From Kiritimatiellia bacterium (GTDB taxonomy: Bacteria; Verrucomicrobiota; Kiritimatiellia; RFP12; UBA1067): a stretch of 17,327 nt of DNA. The stretch lies in NCBI GenBank assembly GCA_024405255.1, contig JAKSOY010000078.1, forward strand, positions 1-17,327, given 5' to 3'. Every line of letters starts with the position of its first letter. The first letter of the stretch is position 1. Shown here piece after piece: positions 7,381-16,500 of the stretch. The notes beneath the pieces are model-generated. The model was not told where the DNA came from. It ran no database searches and worked only from the letters and a program-made list of their open reading frames with translations. A program made the position numbers and the translations under genes.

Positions 7381-8298
7381 ATGAAAACAGAACTTGGCGT
7401 GAGTCTGGCGGTGTTGGCGGCATTGGCTGCGCATGGCAGGGATTTTGATCGGGCGACGCTGAATGCGATGCTCGAGAAATTGGCGGCTTCGCCCGAACCG
7501 AAGGTGACGCGGGGTCCGATGGCGATGTGCTACAAGATGGCCTTGCCTGTGCCGGTGGAGGTTCGGTACGTCTGCCCGAAGTGTGGAACGGTCACGCGTT
7601 TTATGAGCGCCAGAATGAAGAACAACCTGGCGTTCCTGCGCGACGGCGCCGCGACATTGAAGGGCATGGGCCTCGATATCGCGCTTGACGAATCGTCGCT
7701 GTGCCGCGCGTGTTCACCCGGACCGAAAATGCCGCGTGCTGCACGCATGGCAAAGTCGACGGAGGCCTTCGCGGAAGGGGATGAGGTGGTCGTTCTCGAT
7801 CTGGTAGGACGACTCGCGCGGATTGCGCCGCGTCAGAAGGGCTTGTGGGTGTCCGCTCAATACGTCGACCGCGCGAATGCGTGCATTACGGCGGATTCCG
7901 TCCGCATCAGACAGCAACCTGGGGAAAATGGCAAAGTCGTCGCGTTCTTGAATCGTGGGCACAAGGTCAAGCTCCTGCCCGCCGAGAAGGATGACCCCGC
8001 CGGCTGGGTCCGCCTCGAACATGCGGCGTACGGACTTGAGGAGCGTGGCGTTCTCATGCAGCTGGGCGATCTGAAGGACCTTTCCTACGGTGATGGCGAC
8101 TTCGCTCTGGAAGAGCGATTCGACAAGGTCTCCTGGGTCATCAACGGCAGACGCACACGCGCCTGGATGTCGGATGTCAACCTGTTGAGGACATTCCTTT
8201 CGGGGCGCTTGGTCCTGAAGGAGTTTCGTGATGAACAGGTGCCGTTGAAGCGGCGTATCGACCGCCTGCGCGAGCTTTTGGGAGACGCGAAGAAGTGA
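7381..8298 (+). CDS. Putative exported protein with two CxxC pairs and an SH3-like segment
   Basis: A 305-aa protein of unknown function. The N-terminus (MKTELGVSLAVLAALAAHG) has a short hydrophobic core and resembles a signal peptide, though a weak one. Two CxxC pairs (C65/C68 in CPKC, C108/C111 in CRAC) could bind zinc or another metal, or form disulfides. Residues at about 168-215 look like a bacterial SH3 domain (DSVRIRQQPGENGKVVAFL, then GWVRL). The C-terminus is charged and helical, ending in RIDRLRELLGD. The gene follows the 502-aa gene by 10 bases, and its stop overlaps the GTG start of the radical SAM/SPASM gene. That coupling makes this protein a candidate substrate or partner of the enzyme. 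This is inference from layout only; a structural protein matured by some other route is equally possible. Confidence 0.85.
   Translation: MKTELGVSLAVLAALAAHGRDFDRATLNAMLEKLAASPEPKVTRGPMAMCYKMALPVPVEVRYVCPKCGTVTRFMSARMKNNLAFLRDGAATLKGMGLDIALDESSLCRACSPGPKMPRAARMAKSTEAFAEGDEVVVLDLVGRLARIAPRQKGLWVSAQYVDRANACITADSVRIRQQPGENGKVVAFLNRGHKVKLLPAEKDDPAGWVRLEHAAYGLEERGVLMQLGDLKDLSYGDGDFALEERFDKVSWVINGRRTRAWMSDVNLLRTFLSGRLVLKEFRDEQVPLKRRIDRLRELLGDAKK
8281..8287 (+). promoter_or_regulatory. Ribosome binding site for the GTG start of the radical SAM gene
   Basis: GGAGACG lies 7 bases before GTG 8295. It supports GTG as the true start. The first in-frame ATG comes only after the iron-sulfur cysteines and would give a dead enzyme. 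Confidence 0.7.
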
Positions 8299-9290
8299 CG
8301 GACATTCTTCCATCTGTCGCCGTTCTGGAGTTGACCTACCGCTGCAACCACGCCTGTCGGTTCTGTTCGTGTCCGTGGTTCGGGGGGATGATGACGCCCG
8401 AGGCGGAAATGGAGGTCGCGGAATGGAAGCGGCTCATCGAAACTTATGCCGGAATCGGCGTTTCGCAATTTTCGTTCACCGGCGGCGAGGCGCTGATGAA
8501 GGAAGGGTGTCTTGAGCTGTTGGACTTCGCCACGAAGTACGGCGCGGTCGGGCTTCTCTCCAACGGACGGCTGGTGACGGATGAAATCATCCGCTTCTGC
8601 TCCGACCGCAACATCCGGCTCTCGATGAGTCTGCCGGGGCTTCGGACCTTCCCCGAAAATACGGACAGCGACACCTCCGTCGAAAAGATTCTGTCGCACT
8701 TCCGCTACGCACATGATGTCGGTTGTGCGACGACGGTTGGAATCGCCGTGACGAAACTGAACCTGCCCGAGCTCTATGAGACAATCTCGGCGGCGCTGCT
8801 GGCGGGTGCGGATTCGGTCCTGCTCAACCGGTTCCTGCCGGGTGGACGCGGTCTGCGGCATCCCGAACTCCTGTTGACGCCTGCCGAGGTCGTCGAGGCG
8901 GCGGATTGTGCGGAGGCGGTGTTGAAGCGAACGAATCGCACGGGCCATTTCGGAACGGAGATGCCGCTTTGTCTGATCGATGCGAAGAAGTACGAACATC
9001 TCAACGTGACGACGGGCTGCTCTGCGGCGACCGACTTCTTCACCGTCGGCCCGAATGGACGGCTTCGCGTCTGCAACCACAGTCCCATTGAACTCGTACG
9101 GTGGCATGAGTGGAAGCGTCTGCCCGACTGCGAAGAGTGGCGGCATTACATGTGTCACGACTATTTGCCGGAGGACTGCGTGGGTTGTTTGGATGCCCCG
9201 AAGTGCCTAGGGGGCTGTCGAGAGGCAGCACGAGTGTTCCACGGTTCGCCCCTTGCACCGGACCCGCTCTGCGCAAGAACACAGAATTAA
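8295..9290 (+). CDS. Radical SAM/SPASM-domain maturase
   Basis: A cytoplasmic radical SAM enzyme of 331 aa that would use a [4Fe-4S] cluster and S-adenosylmethionine to start radical chemistry on a peptide or protein. The cluster motif is CNHACRFC (C17, C21, C24), and TGGE at 62-65 is the usual SAM-binding segment. The C-terminal SPASM domain is textbook: C242 and C260 (GPNGRLRVC), then C295, C298, C304, C308 and C326, giving exactly CX2CX5CX3CX17C for auxiliary clusters. SPASM enzymes of known function (anaerobic sulfatase maturases, PqqE, MftC) modify peptides or protein side chains. The start is GTG, overlapping the previous stop as GTGA, so translation is coupled to the 305-aa gene. The substrate is unknown. 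There is no sulfatase gene in the window, so an anSME role is not supported here. Confidence 0.95.
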   Translation: MTDILPSVAVLELTYRCNHACRFCSCPWFGGMMTPEAEMEVAEWKRLIETYAGIGVSQFSFTGGEALMKEGCLELLDFATKYGAVGLLSNGRLVTDEIIRFCSDRNIRLSMSLPGLRTFPENTDSDTSVEKILSHFRYAHDVGCATTVGIAVTKLNLPELYETISAALLAGADSVLLNRFLPGGRGLRHPELLLTPAEVVEAADCAEAVLKRTNRTGHFGTEMPLCLIDAKKYEHLNVTTGCSAATDFFTVGPNGRLRVCNHSPIELVRWHEWKRLPDCEEWRHYMCHDYLPEDCVGCLDAPKCLGGCREAARVFHGSPLAPDPLCARTQN

Positions 9291-9328
9291 CTCGAATGCA
9301 CGTGTTCCAACTCCAGGCGGACGGGAAT

Positions 9329-9358
9329 TTGACGCGGGGGTGCTAAAAGGTGTATAAT
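9329..9358 (+). promoter_or_regulatory. Sigma-70-type promoter of the glycosidase operon
   Basis: TTGACG (9329-9334) and a perfect TATAAT (9353-9358) are separated by 18 bases, about 60 bases before the rhamnosidase start. It is the closest match to consensus seen in the window. The 62 bases between the radical SAM stop and the first base of this promoter hold no convincing terminator, so some read-through is possible. Confidence 0.75.
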
Positions 9359-9404
9359 TACTTCAGCTTGGCCCGTGCGGGTATGCGGAGGCCGGGATTA
9401 TGTG

Positions 9405-9411
9405 AAAGGAG
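9405..9411 (+). promoter_or_regulatory. Ribosome binding site that decides the rhamnosidase start
   Basis: AAAGGAG lies 8 bases before ATG 9420. An in-frame ATG at 9375 has no such site and would put 15 residues before the signal peptide, so 9420 is preferred. Confidence 0.85.
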
Positions 9412-9419
9412 ACTGTCTG

Positions 9420-12116
9420 ATGAAAAAGAGTCGGGTGATGGCGCGCGTGATGTTGGCGCTTGGACTGGGTTTGTCTGTGGCTTTCTCGGCGGTTGGTGCA
9501 ACTGTCGAGGAGGAGTTCGCACAGCCGCCGCGCACGTATGGCATCAACTGCTGGTGGTGGTGGCTTAATGGCAACGTGACGCGCGACGCGATTGTCAAGG
9601 ACCTCGATGCACTGGCGGCGAAACAGTTCCAGGGGGCGATGATCTTCGATGCCGGCGGCGCCACGCAAGGCGGCCATGCTGCTGTGCCGACGGGACCGCT
9701 CTTCGGTTCCCCCGAATGGCTCTCGCTCTTCCGCTACGCGCTTGACGAGGCGGCGAAGCGCGGACTCGAACTCGGTTGCAACATTCAAAGCGGCTGGAAC
9801 CTCGGCGGCCCCGTGGTGACGCCTGAATACGCCGCGAAGGGACTCGTCTTTTCGCAGGTCGAGCTCGCCGGCGGAACAGAGGCGGGTACGCTGCCGCATC
9901 CGCGCGTACGCGACGGCTGGTACCGCGATGTGGCGGTCTATGCCTTCCCGATCGACAAGAAGAAGGTGGCTTCGGCGCCGATCTACTTTTTGGGCGAGAA
10001 GTTCGGCGCCCGCGAACTCGGCGGTAGCGCGCCGGATTGCCGACACCTCCTTTCGAATGAACGGAAGGACCGCGCAAAGAAGCATCTCAAGCCCTACCTC
10101 GTGTCGATGAAGGACATCCGCGATGTGACGGCGAAACTCGACAAGGAAGGGCGTCTCGCCTGGACCGCTCCCGCCGGCCGCACATGGATGGTCGTGCGCC
10201 TCGGCGTGACGCTCACGGGGGCTCGCGTTTCGACGTCCAGCGGCGCCTGGACGGGACAGGTGCTCGACTACATGAGCGAACGGGCTTTTGACTACTACTG
10301 GGACCGCGTGGTCGTGCCGCTCTTGAAGGCGGCGGGTCCCCATGTGGGCCGTACGCTCCGTTACTTCGAGACGGACAGCTGGGAATGCGGCGGTATGAAC
10401 TGGACGGACGCGTCTCGCCCCGATCCGCGCCTCGTTTCGCTGGCGGGTATCGTCGTGGACGACATGGCGCGTACGCATGCGTTTCTGGCGGACTTCCGCA
10501 AGTCGATTGCGCGCGCGGTCGAACAGAACCACTATCGCCGCTTCGCGGAACGGTCGCACGCCGTCGGCATCGGCATCCAGCCCGAGTCGGCGGGTCCACA
10601 TGCGGGTCCGCTCGACGGCCTCAAGAACTACGCCCACAGCGACATCGTGATGAGCGAGTTCTGGGCGCCTTCGCCGCACCGGCCGCGTCCCGTGGACCGT
10701 TTCTTCGTCAAGCAGGCCGCCTCGTCGTCGCATGTCCTCAAGGGCCATCGCATCGTGGGCGCGGAATCGTTCACGACGATCGGTCCGCAATGGAACGACT
10801 GCCTGGGACAGGCCCAGAAGCCGTCTTTCGACCATGAAGTCTGCTCGGGCCTGATGCGCGTCTATCTGCACACCTACACCTGCTCGCCGGACGAGATGGG
10901 CGAACCGGGACAGGAGTATTTCGCAGGCACGCATTCGAACCGCCATGTGACCTGGTGGAACGAGTCCGACGGGTATTTCACCTATATGCGTCGCGTCCAG
11001 TCGATCGTCCAGCGCGGTACGTTCGTCGCGGATGTCCTCTACTACTATGGCGACCATGTGCCGAACATCTATCCGTTCAAGGAGACTGATGCACCGGGCG
11101 TTTTGCCGGGGTATGATTACGATGTCGTGGATGAAAACGTGTTGGCGGAGCTCACGGTGAAGCGTGGTCGGGTGGTGGCGCCTTCCGGCCTCACCTACCA
11201 TGCGCTGATCCTGCCCAAGGAGGGGGCGTTGTCGCCGGCTGCCGCGCGTGCCGTGGCGTCGTTGCGGAAGAAGGGGGCGTGCGTCGTACGCGCGGGCGAG
11301 GCGTGGAAGCGCGGGCTCGTGCCCGACTTCGCCGTCGATGGCCTTTCGGCGGACTACGACTACATCCACTACCGTTTGGATGGTAAGGAATTCTACTTTG
11401 TCCGAACCACCGTCCTCGAGCCGCGTACCGTCACGGCGACCTTCCGTGTGACGGGCAAGCAGCCGTGGCTCTGGAATCCGCTGGACTGTTCGCGGCGTCC
11501 GCTCGGCGTCTTCACGCCGGGCGAAAAGACGACATCGGTGCCGCTTGCGTTCGAACCGGGCGAGGCGTATTTCGTCGTCTTCTCGGACGAGCGTCCGGCC
11601 ACGCGGCCGACGGAGAACTTCCCGGCGCGTACGGCGCTGCAGGAGGTGACGGGACCGTGGCAGGTCGCCTTCTCGCCGCGCGCAGGCGAGTCCTTTACAG
11701 TAACATGGCCGACGCTGCGCGAGTGGACGGCCGAGACGGATCTGCGCATTCGCCACTATGCGGGTGCGGCGACCTATCGGACCTCCTTCGCCTATTCGCC
11801 GAAGGCGACGACGGGGCGGCGCGAACTTGAACTCGGCGACGTCAAGGATGTCGGCATCGCACGTGTCACGCTGAACGGCGTCGATCTCGGCTGCGTGTGG
11901 ACGAAACCGTTCCGTGTGGATGCGACGCGCGCACTCAAGCCGGGGCAAAACGAACTCGTCGTCACGGTCATCAACTCGTGGTACAACCGCGTGCTCGGCG
12001 ATCAGCTGGAGAAGGCGCCGACCCGCCAGTCGCAGACGAACATTCGCATCAAGGGCGACAGCCTGTCGCCCTCCGGCCTCCTGGGCCCTGTGCGTCTTGT
12101 CGATGTGGCATGGTAA
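9420..12116 (+). CDS. Exported GH106-like alpha-L-rhamnosidase
   Basis: A secreted or periplasmic glycoside hydrolase of 898 aa, predicted to release rhamnose from plant or bacterial polysaccharide. The signal peptide is clear: basic start, hydrophobic residues 10-24, likely cleavage after AVGA (24-27). The family signature follows with CWWWWLNGNVTRDAI (44-58), then NIQSGWNLGGP. Candidate catalytic acids are E322 in ETDSWECGG and E389 in QPESAGPH; both lie in segments conserved in the family as I know it, though I cannot confirm their roles. The C-terminal region from about residue 750 is a galactose-binding-like beta-sandwich with LNGVDLGCVWTKPFRVD and NELVVTVINSWYN, typical of GH106 and GH2 proteins. 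It is the first gene of the operon behind a strong promoter and is followed after 60 bases by a transporter. Activity on rhamnose is inferred from family only. Confidence 0.87.
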   Translation: MKKSRVMARVMLALGLGLSVAFSAVGATVEEEFAQPPRTYGINCWWWWLNGNVTRDAIVKDLDALAAKQFQGAMIFDAGGATQGGHAAVPTGPLFGSPEWLSLFRYALDEAAKRGLELGCNIQSGWNLGGPVVTPEYAAKGLVFSQVELAGGTEAGTLPHPRVRDGWYRDVAVYAFPIDKKKVASAPIYFLGEKFGARELGGSAPDCRHLLSNERKDRAKKHLKPYLVSMKDIRDVTAKLDKEGRLAWTAPAGRTWMVVRLGVTLTGARVSTSSGAWTGQVLDYMSERAFDYYWDRVVVPLLKAAGPHVGRTLRYFETDSWECGGMNWTDASRPDPRLVSLAGIVVDDMARTHAFLADFRKSIARAVEQNHYRRFAERSHAVGIGIQPESAGPHAGPLDGLKNYAHSDIVMSEFWAPSPHRPRPVDRFFVKQAASSSHVLKGHRIVGAESFTTIGPQWNDCLGQAQKPSFDHEVCSGLMRVYLHTYTCSPDEMGEPGQEYFAGTHSNRHVTWWNESDGYFTYMRRVQSIVQRGTFVADVLYYYGDHVPNIYPFKETDAPGVLPGYDYDVVDENVLAELTVKRGRVVAPSGLTYHALILPKEGALSPAAARAVASLRKKGACVVRAGEAWKRGLVPDFAVDGLSADYDYIHYRLDGKEFYFVRTTVLEPRTVTATFRVTGKQPWLWNPLDCSRRPLGVFTPGEKTTSVPLAFEPGEAYFVVFSDERPATRPTENFPARTALQEVTGPWQVAFSPRAGESFTVTWPTLREWTAETDLRIRHYAGAATYRTSFAYSPKATTGRRELELGDVKDVGIARVTLNGVDLGCVWTKPFRVDATRALKPGQNELVVTVINSWYNRVLGDQLEKAPTRQSQTNIRIKGDSLSPSGLLGPVRLVDVAW

Positions 12117-12176
12117 TGCGGATCGTGGCGTGGGTCGCGGGGAAGAACGCGGTACGGAGGTCTAAAGGGAACGAAC

Positions 12177-13514
12177 ATGGAAAAAAGTGAGACAAGTACA
12201 CGGGCGACGTTGACATCGCGACTTGGGTTTCTGATGTTGGCGGCGGGTTGTGCCGTGGGATTGGGGAATGTGTGGCGGTTCCCCTATGTGACGGGGGCGA
12301 ACGGCGGTGCGGCCTTTGTGCTGGTGTACCTTTTCTTCCTGGCGATCCTCGGGTTCCCGCTGTTGATGGCCGAACTCGCCGTGGGACGCGGCGCCCAGAA
12401 GGGGATCGCCGGCGCCTTGGCGGCGCTGGCGCCTTCACGCTGGTCGAAGGCGTGGGGCGCGCTTGGACTCGTCCTCTTCGCGGGTAACTTCCTGTTGATG
12501 ATCTACTACACGGATGTGTCGGGGTGGCTGCTCAACTACACGGGCGGCTATCTGCGCGGGGTGCCGTCGCCTGAAGATCCGTCGGCGGCGTTCAAGGCGT
12601 TGGTGTCCGACACGACAACTTGTACGGCGTATATGCTCCTCGCGGTTGCGGTGGCGACCGGCATCTGTCTGGCGGGCGTCGTGAAGGGTGTGGAGCGCGC
12701 AACGAAGTTCATGATGCTCTCGCTGCTGGCGCTGCTCGTTGTGTTGGCGGTGAAGGCCGTTTCGCTGCCGGGGGCGAAGGAGGGACTTGTCTTCTACCTG
12801 GCCCCCGACTGGACGAAGTTCATGTCGCATCCGGTGAAGTCCGTATTCGATGCGATGGGGCAGGCCTTCTTCACGCTTTCGCTTGGCATCGGTGCCATGA
12901 CGATCTTCGGCAGCTACACAAAACGCACGCATTCGCTCGTGTCGGAAAGTCTGTGGATCATCGTCATCGACACGTTCGTGGCGCTCTTGGCGGGATTCAT
13001 CATCTTCCCGGCGTGTGCGGCCTACAAGGTGCCGTATACGTCGGGACCGGGACTCATCTTCGTCGCGCTGCCGAAGGTGTTTGCGTCCATGCCGGGCGGA
13101 CGGATGTGGGGATTCGCGTTTTTCCTCTTCCTCTCGTTTGCGGCGCTGACGACCATTGTGGCCGTTTTCGAGTGTCTCATCGGCGGTGTGATGGACGAAT
13201 GGAAGCTGAAGCGCGCCCGAGCCGTTCTGCTTGTAGGCGCAGGAGTGGCGGCGTGTTCGCTGCCGTGCGTTCTTTTCGAGCCGGTCTTGGGATGGGAGGA
13301 TTTCGCCGTCAGCCAGCTGTGGCTGCCGCTCGGCGGACTGTCCCTCAGCCTTTTCGTCACGCGTCAGACCTTTGGCTGGGGTTGGGAGAATTTCCGCACG
13401 GAAGTCTCGACCGGCCGTGGTTTCCGCTTGCCCGCCGGCCTCTATCCCTGGATGGCCTGGGGCGTGCCGATCTTGATCTTTGCCCTCCTCGTCGGCGGTC
13501 TTGTACAATTGTAA
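12177..13514 (+). CDS. Sodium-dependent transporter, neurotransmitter:sodium symporter (SNF) family
   Basis: Inner-membrane secondary transporter of 445 aa with about 11 membrane segments, the length of bacterial LeuT/MhsT-like proteins. Known bacterial members import amino acids with sodium. TM1 carries the signature SRLGFLMLAAGCAVGLGN followed by VWRFPY (14-37), and TM6 carries MGQAFFTLSLGIGAM. By alignment to LeuT, A26 and N31 match sodium ligands A22 and N27, while C25 replaces N21, where serine or asparagine is more usual. AAAGGGA (12164-12170) lies 6 bases before the ATG. It sits between two exported glycosidase genes with gaps of 60 and 17 bases, so it should be co-expressed with them. 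That is odd company for an amino-acid transporter; the cargo may be an amino acid released with the glycan, or something not yet known for the family. Confidence 0.94.
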   Translation: MEKSETSTRATLTSRLGFLMLAAGCAVGLGNVWRFPYVTGANGGAAFVLVYLFFLAILGFPLLMAELAVGRGAQKGIAGALAALAPSRWSKAWGALGLVLFAGNFLLMIYYTDVSGWLLNYTGGYLRGVPSPEDPSAAFKALVSDTTTCTAYMLLAVAVATGICLAGVVKGVERATKFMMLSLLALLVVLAVKAVSLPGAKEGLVFYLAPDWTKFMSHPVKSVFDAMGQAFFTLSLGIGAMTIFGSYTKRTHSLVSESLWIIVIDTFVALLAGFIIFPACAAYKVPYTSGPGLIFVALPKVFASMPGGRMWGFAFFLFLSFAALTTIVAVFECLIGGVMDEWKLKRARAVLLVGAGVAACSLPCVLFEPVLGWEDFAVSQLWLPLGGLSLSLFVTRQTFGWGWENFRTEVSTGRGFRLPAGLYPWMAWGVPILIFALLVGGLVQL

Positions 13515-13517
13515 AAG

Positions 13518-13523
13518 AAAGGA
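13518..13523 (+). promoter_or_regulatory. Ribosome binding site that decides the GH2 start
   Basis: AAAGGA lies 8 bases before ATG 13532. The reading frame is open far upstream (to 12620) inside the transporter gene, but this site and the signal peptide that follows it mark the true start. Confidence 0.8.
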
Positions 13524-13531
13524 TTGCGGAA

Positions 13532-16500
13532 ATGACGATGCGAATGTTTGGGTTGGTGGCGTGCACGGTGTTGATGTTGCCGCTTTTCGGCGAACCGGTG
13601 AAGGCTGTCTGTACCAATGCGCTCACAACGGTCTGGGGACGCGCGGTGACGCCGGAAAATGCATGGCGTGAATATCCGCGGCCGCAGCTGGTACGCGGGA
13701 ACTGGACCTCGCTGAACGGCCGCTGGGACTATGCCGTCACTTCCGTGACTACAGACGAGCCCAAATGTTGGGACGGACAGATCCTCGTGCCGTTTCCGAT
13801 CGAATCGCCGCTTTCCGGCGTGACGCGCAAGGTCTCGCCCGAAGAGCAGATCTGGTATCGGCGGACGTTCACGGCTTCGCCGCAGCCGGGTACGCGCACG
13901 ATCCTCAACTTCGAGCGTGTCGATTTCCGCGCGTCCGTCTTCGTCAATGGCGTCGAAGCTCTCGATGTGCCGCATGCCGGCGGCAACGTGCCGTTCAGCG
14001 TCGATGTGACGGACTTCGTGCGTTCGGGCGAGAACGAGCTGAAGGTGCTTGTGTGGGATCCTACCGACACGCATGTCGGCGGTATCGGCAAACAGGTTCT
14101 GACGCTGCGGACATGCTTCTTCGGTCCTGTCAGCGGCATCTGCGGCGGCGTGTGGCTGGAGACGGTGCCGACGACCTATCTCGCCGACTACCAGGTGAAG
14201 ACAGATGTCGACCGTCGAACGGTGACAATCGTTCCGGACGTCAAGGGGGCCGTGCGTCGCGCCCGGGTGAAAGTGGGCGTGAGCTTCAAGGGACAGTCCC
14301 TCGCCTCGACGACCGTACCGGCGGACGAGGCGGCGACGCTTGAACTCCCCGCACCGCTTCACCTCTGGTGCTGTGAAACGCCCCATCTCTACGACCTCGC
14401 GATCGAGGTGATCGCGCCGGACGGGACGGTCGACCGTACAACCGGCTACTTCGGCCTGCGCAAAGTGGAGACGAAACTCGATGCACGCGGCATTCGGCGC
14501 GTCGCCGTCAATGGCGTCTTCACCTACCTGCTCGCCACGCTCGATCAAGGCTGGTGGCCGGACGGACTCCTCACCCCGCCGTCCGAAGCGGCCTGCCGTT
14601 TCGATGTGGACTTCCACAAGCAGGCGGGTTTCAATGCCATCCGCAAGCACATCAAAATCGAGCCGCGCGCGTTCTACGCCTACTGCGACCGCCTCGGCGT
14701 GATGGTGATACAGGATATCCCCTCGGGCAGTTCCGATGCGCGTCAGGGCGATCTGGCCTATGCGAATCTGCGCTACGGATTCTACCGCCGGGAACTCAAG
14801 GATTGTGTGGACCATCTGCGCAATCATCCGTGCATCGTGATGTGGAATCCATTCAACGAAGGCTGGGGGCAGCCGTCGGCGGACAAGACGCGCCACGTCA
14901 ACAAGTGGCTCAAGCGGTACGATCCGTCGCGCCTTGTGAACGGTCCGTCGGGCTGGAACGACTATGAGGGCGGTACGACATTGAATTATACGCACTGGTC
15001 GTATGCGGATGCGTCCGACCCGGACGTCTACACGGATTGTATCGACCTCCATCACTATCCCGATGCGCGCATGCACCCGGCGAATGCGACACGCGTTTCT
15101 ATTCTGGGCGAGTTCGGCGGCTTGGGCGTGCCGTTGCGCGGGCATGTGCAGAATCCGCGAGGCCATGCCTACACGCTGCGCGAGGTGGAAGATCCCGCTT
15201 GGCGTCGCGAACAGGCGGCGCGTTACGAGGCGCTTGTGCGTCCTCTCCTCGGGCTGGCGCGTCAGGGCCTTGGCGGCAGCGTCTTCACGGAAGCGCAGGA
15301 TCAGTTCTGGGAACTGGGTGGATTCGTCACGTTCGACCGTGCGGTCGTGAAATTCGACTATGCCTTCCTGCGCAAGCTCCACGCCGGCGTCCTGGCCGCC
15401 GCGCGCGAGGCGGCTGAAACGCCACCGCCGCCGTCGCCGAAGGGACCTTCGATCGCCTGGACGGCATCCCCCACGCTCGATCACGGCGAATGGCCGCGTC
15501 TCCACGTGTTGGCCGATGGACGCTACGTCCTCACCTATTCGCGCGTGGAGAGTGCGGCGGCGCCGTACTTCAACTATGCGCTTCGGTTCAGTTCCGACCA
15601 GGGGCGCACGTGGTCGCCCGTGCAGACGGTCTTTCGGCATTTCGAGCGTCCGTTGGCAACTGGTGAAAAGACCGTCTACATGATTCACAATCCTGAACTG
15701 ACCCAGCTGCCGGCGAATCATCCGCGCCATCCGGGTCGGCTTGTCGCCACCGCCAATCTTCGTCCGGCGAAGGGACCTTCGTCCATCGGTTTTTCCGTTT
15801 CCGACGACGGCGGGCGCACCTGGCGCGCCCTGCAGCGGCTGCTGCCTGTGGCGGGCGAGTCGGATGCCGTGGCCGCGCGGCGGTGCTGGGAGCCGTTCGT
15901 GCAGGTACTGCCGGATGGGACGCTCCATCTCTACTACAGCGATGTGAAGCCCACGCCCGGGAAGCCGAACGAACGGACGGTGTCGTGCTTTGTCTCGACC
16001 GATGGCGGCGACACGTGGAAGGGTCCCCGCGTGTCGATCTGCCGTCCCGGCACCTGGGCGGGAATTCCCTGCGCCCTCGTGTGGCGCGACAACCTCTACG
16101 TCGCGCATGAGGCGCACCCGAAAGGACATCCCGAATGGTGTGCGCGTCCGTACATTTCGCAGTGGTCCCTTGCCAAGCCGAGCGATGCGGCCGCGCCGTT
16201 CTACGAACCCTTTGCCGAGTCGACGCCGAATGGCGTCTATCGGGGGGCGCCGTATCTCGTTGCGACGGAGAACTATTTTGTCCTCTCCGCACAGACGTCG
16301 CGTCCGCGCGCGGGCGAGCCTCCGCTCAAGGCGACGCAGCTCGGCGTGTGGGTGCTGCCGAAGCGCGCGGTGGGGCCGACGGGCGAACTGAAGGGATTTG
16401 TGCCGGTGGCGAATCCGCTTGGCCGTATCTCGTCGTTGCTCTGGAGCGGTTTGGCGCCGCTCGGCGGCGACGACGTGATGGCCACCTGCCAAAACGGCCA

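Noticed and set aside
8295..9290. Anaerobic sulfatase maturase for the SPASM enzyme
   Set aside because: No sulfatase gene is present in the window, and the tight overlap is with the 305-aa protein; the specific role is left open.
9277..9307. GAACAC ... GTGTTC inverted repeat after the radical SAM gene
   Set aside because: Only 6 base pairs with a 19-base loop and no T tract, so not a credible terminator.
9375..9419. Earlier ATG for the rhamnosidase
   Set aside because: No Shine-Dalgarno, and it would place 15 residues before an otherwise standard signal peptide; 9420 has AAAGGAG at the right distance.
9363..11948. 861-codon open frame on the minus strand opposite the rhamnosidase
   Set aside because: Arginine- and histidine-rich translation with no domain; it mirrors the G/C third-position bias of the + strand gene.
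13479..13509. Possible internal promoter (TTTGCC ... TACAAT) before the GH2 gene
   Set aside because: Poor -35 box and 19-base spacing inside the end of the transporter gene; the 17-base gene gap is explained by the operon.
12620..13531. Upstream extension of the GH2 reading frame through the transporter gene
   Set aside because: It overlaps the clear transporter in another frame; a ribosome binding site and signal peptide mark the GH2 start at 13532.
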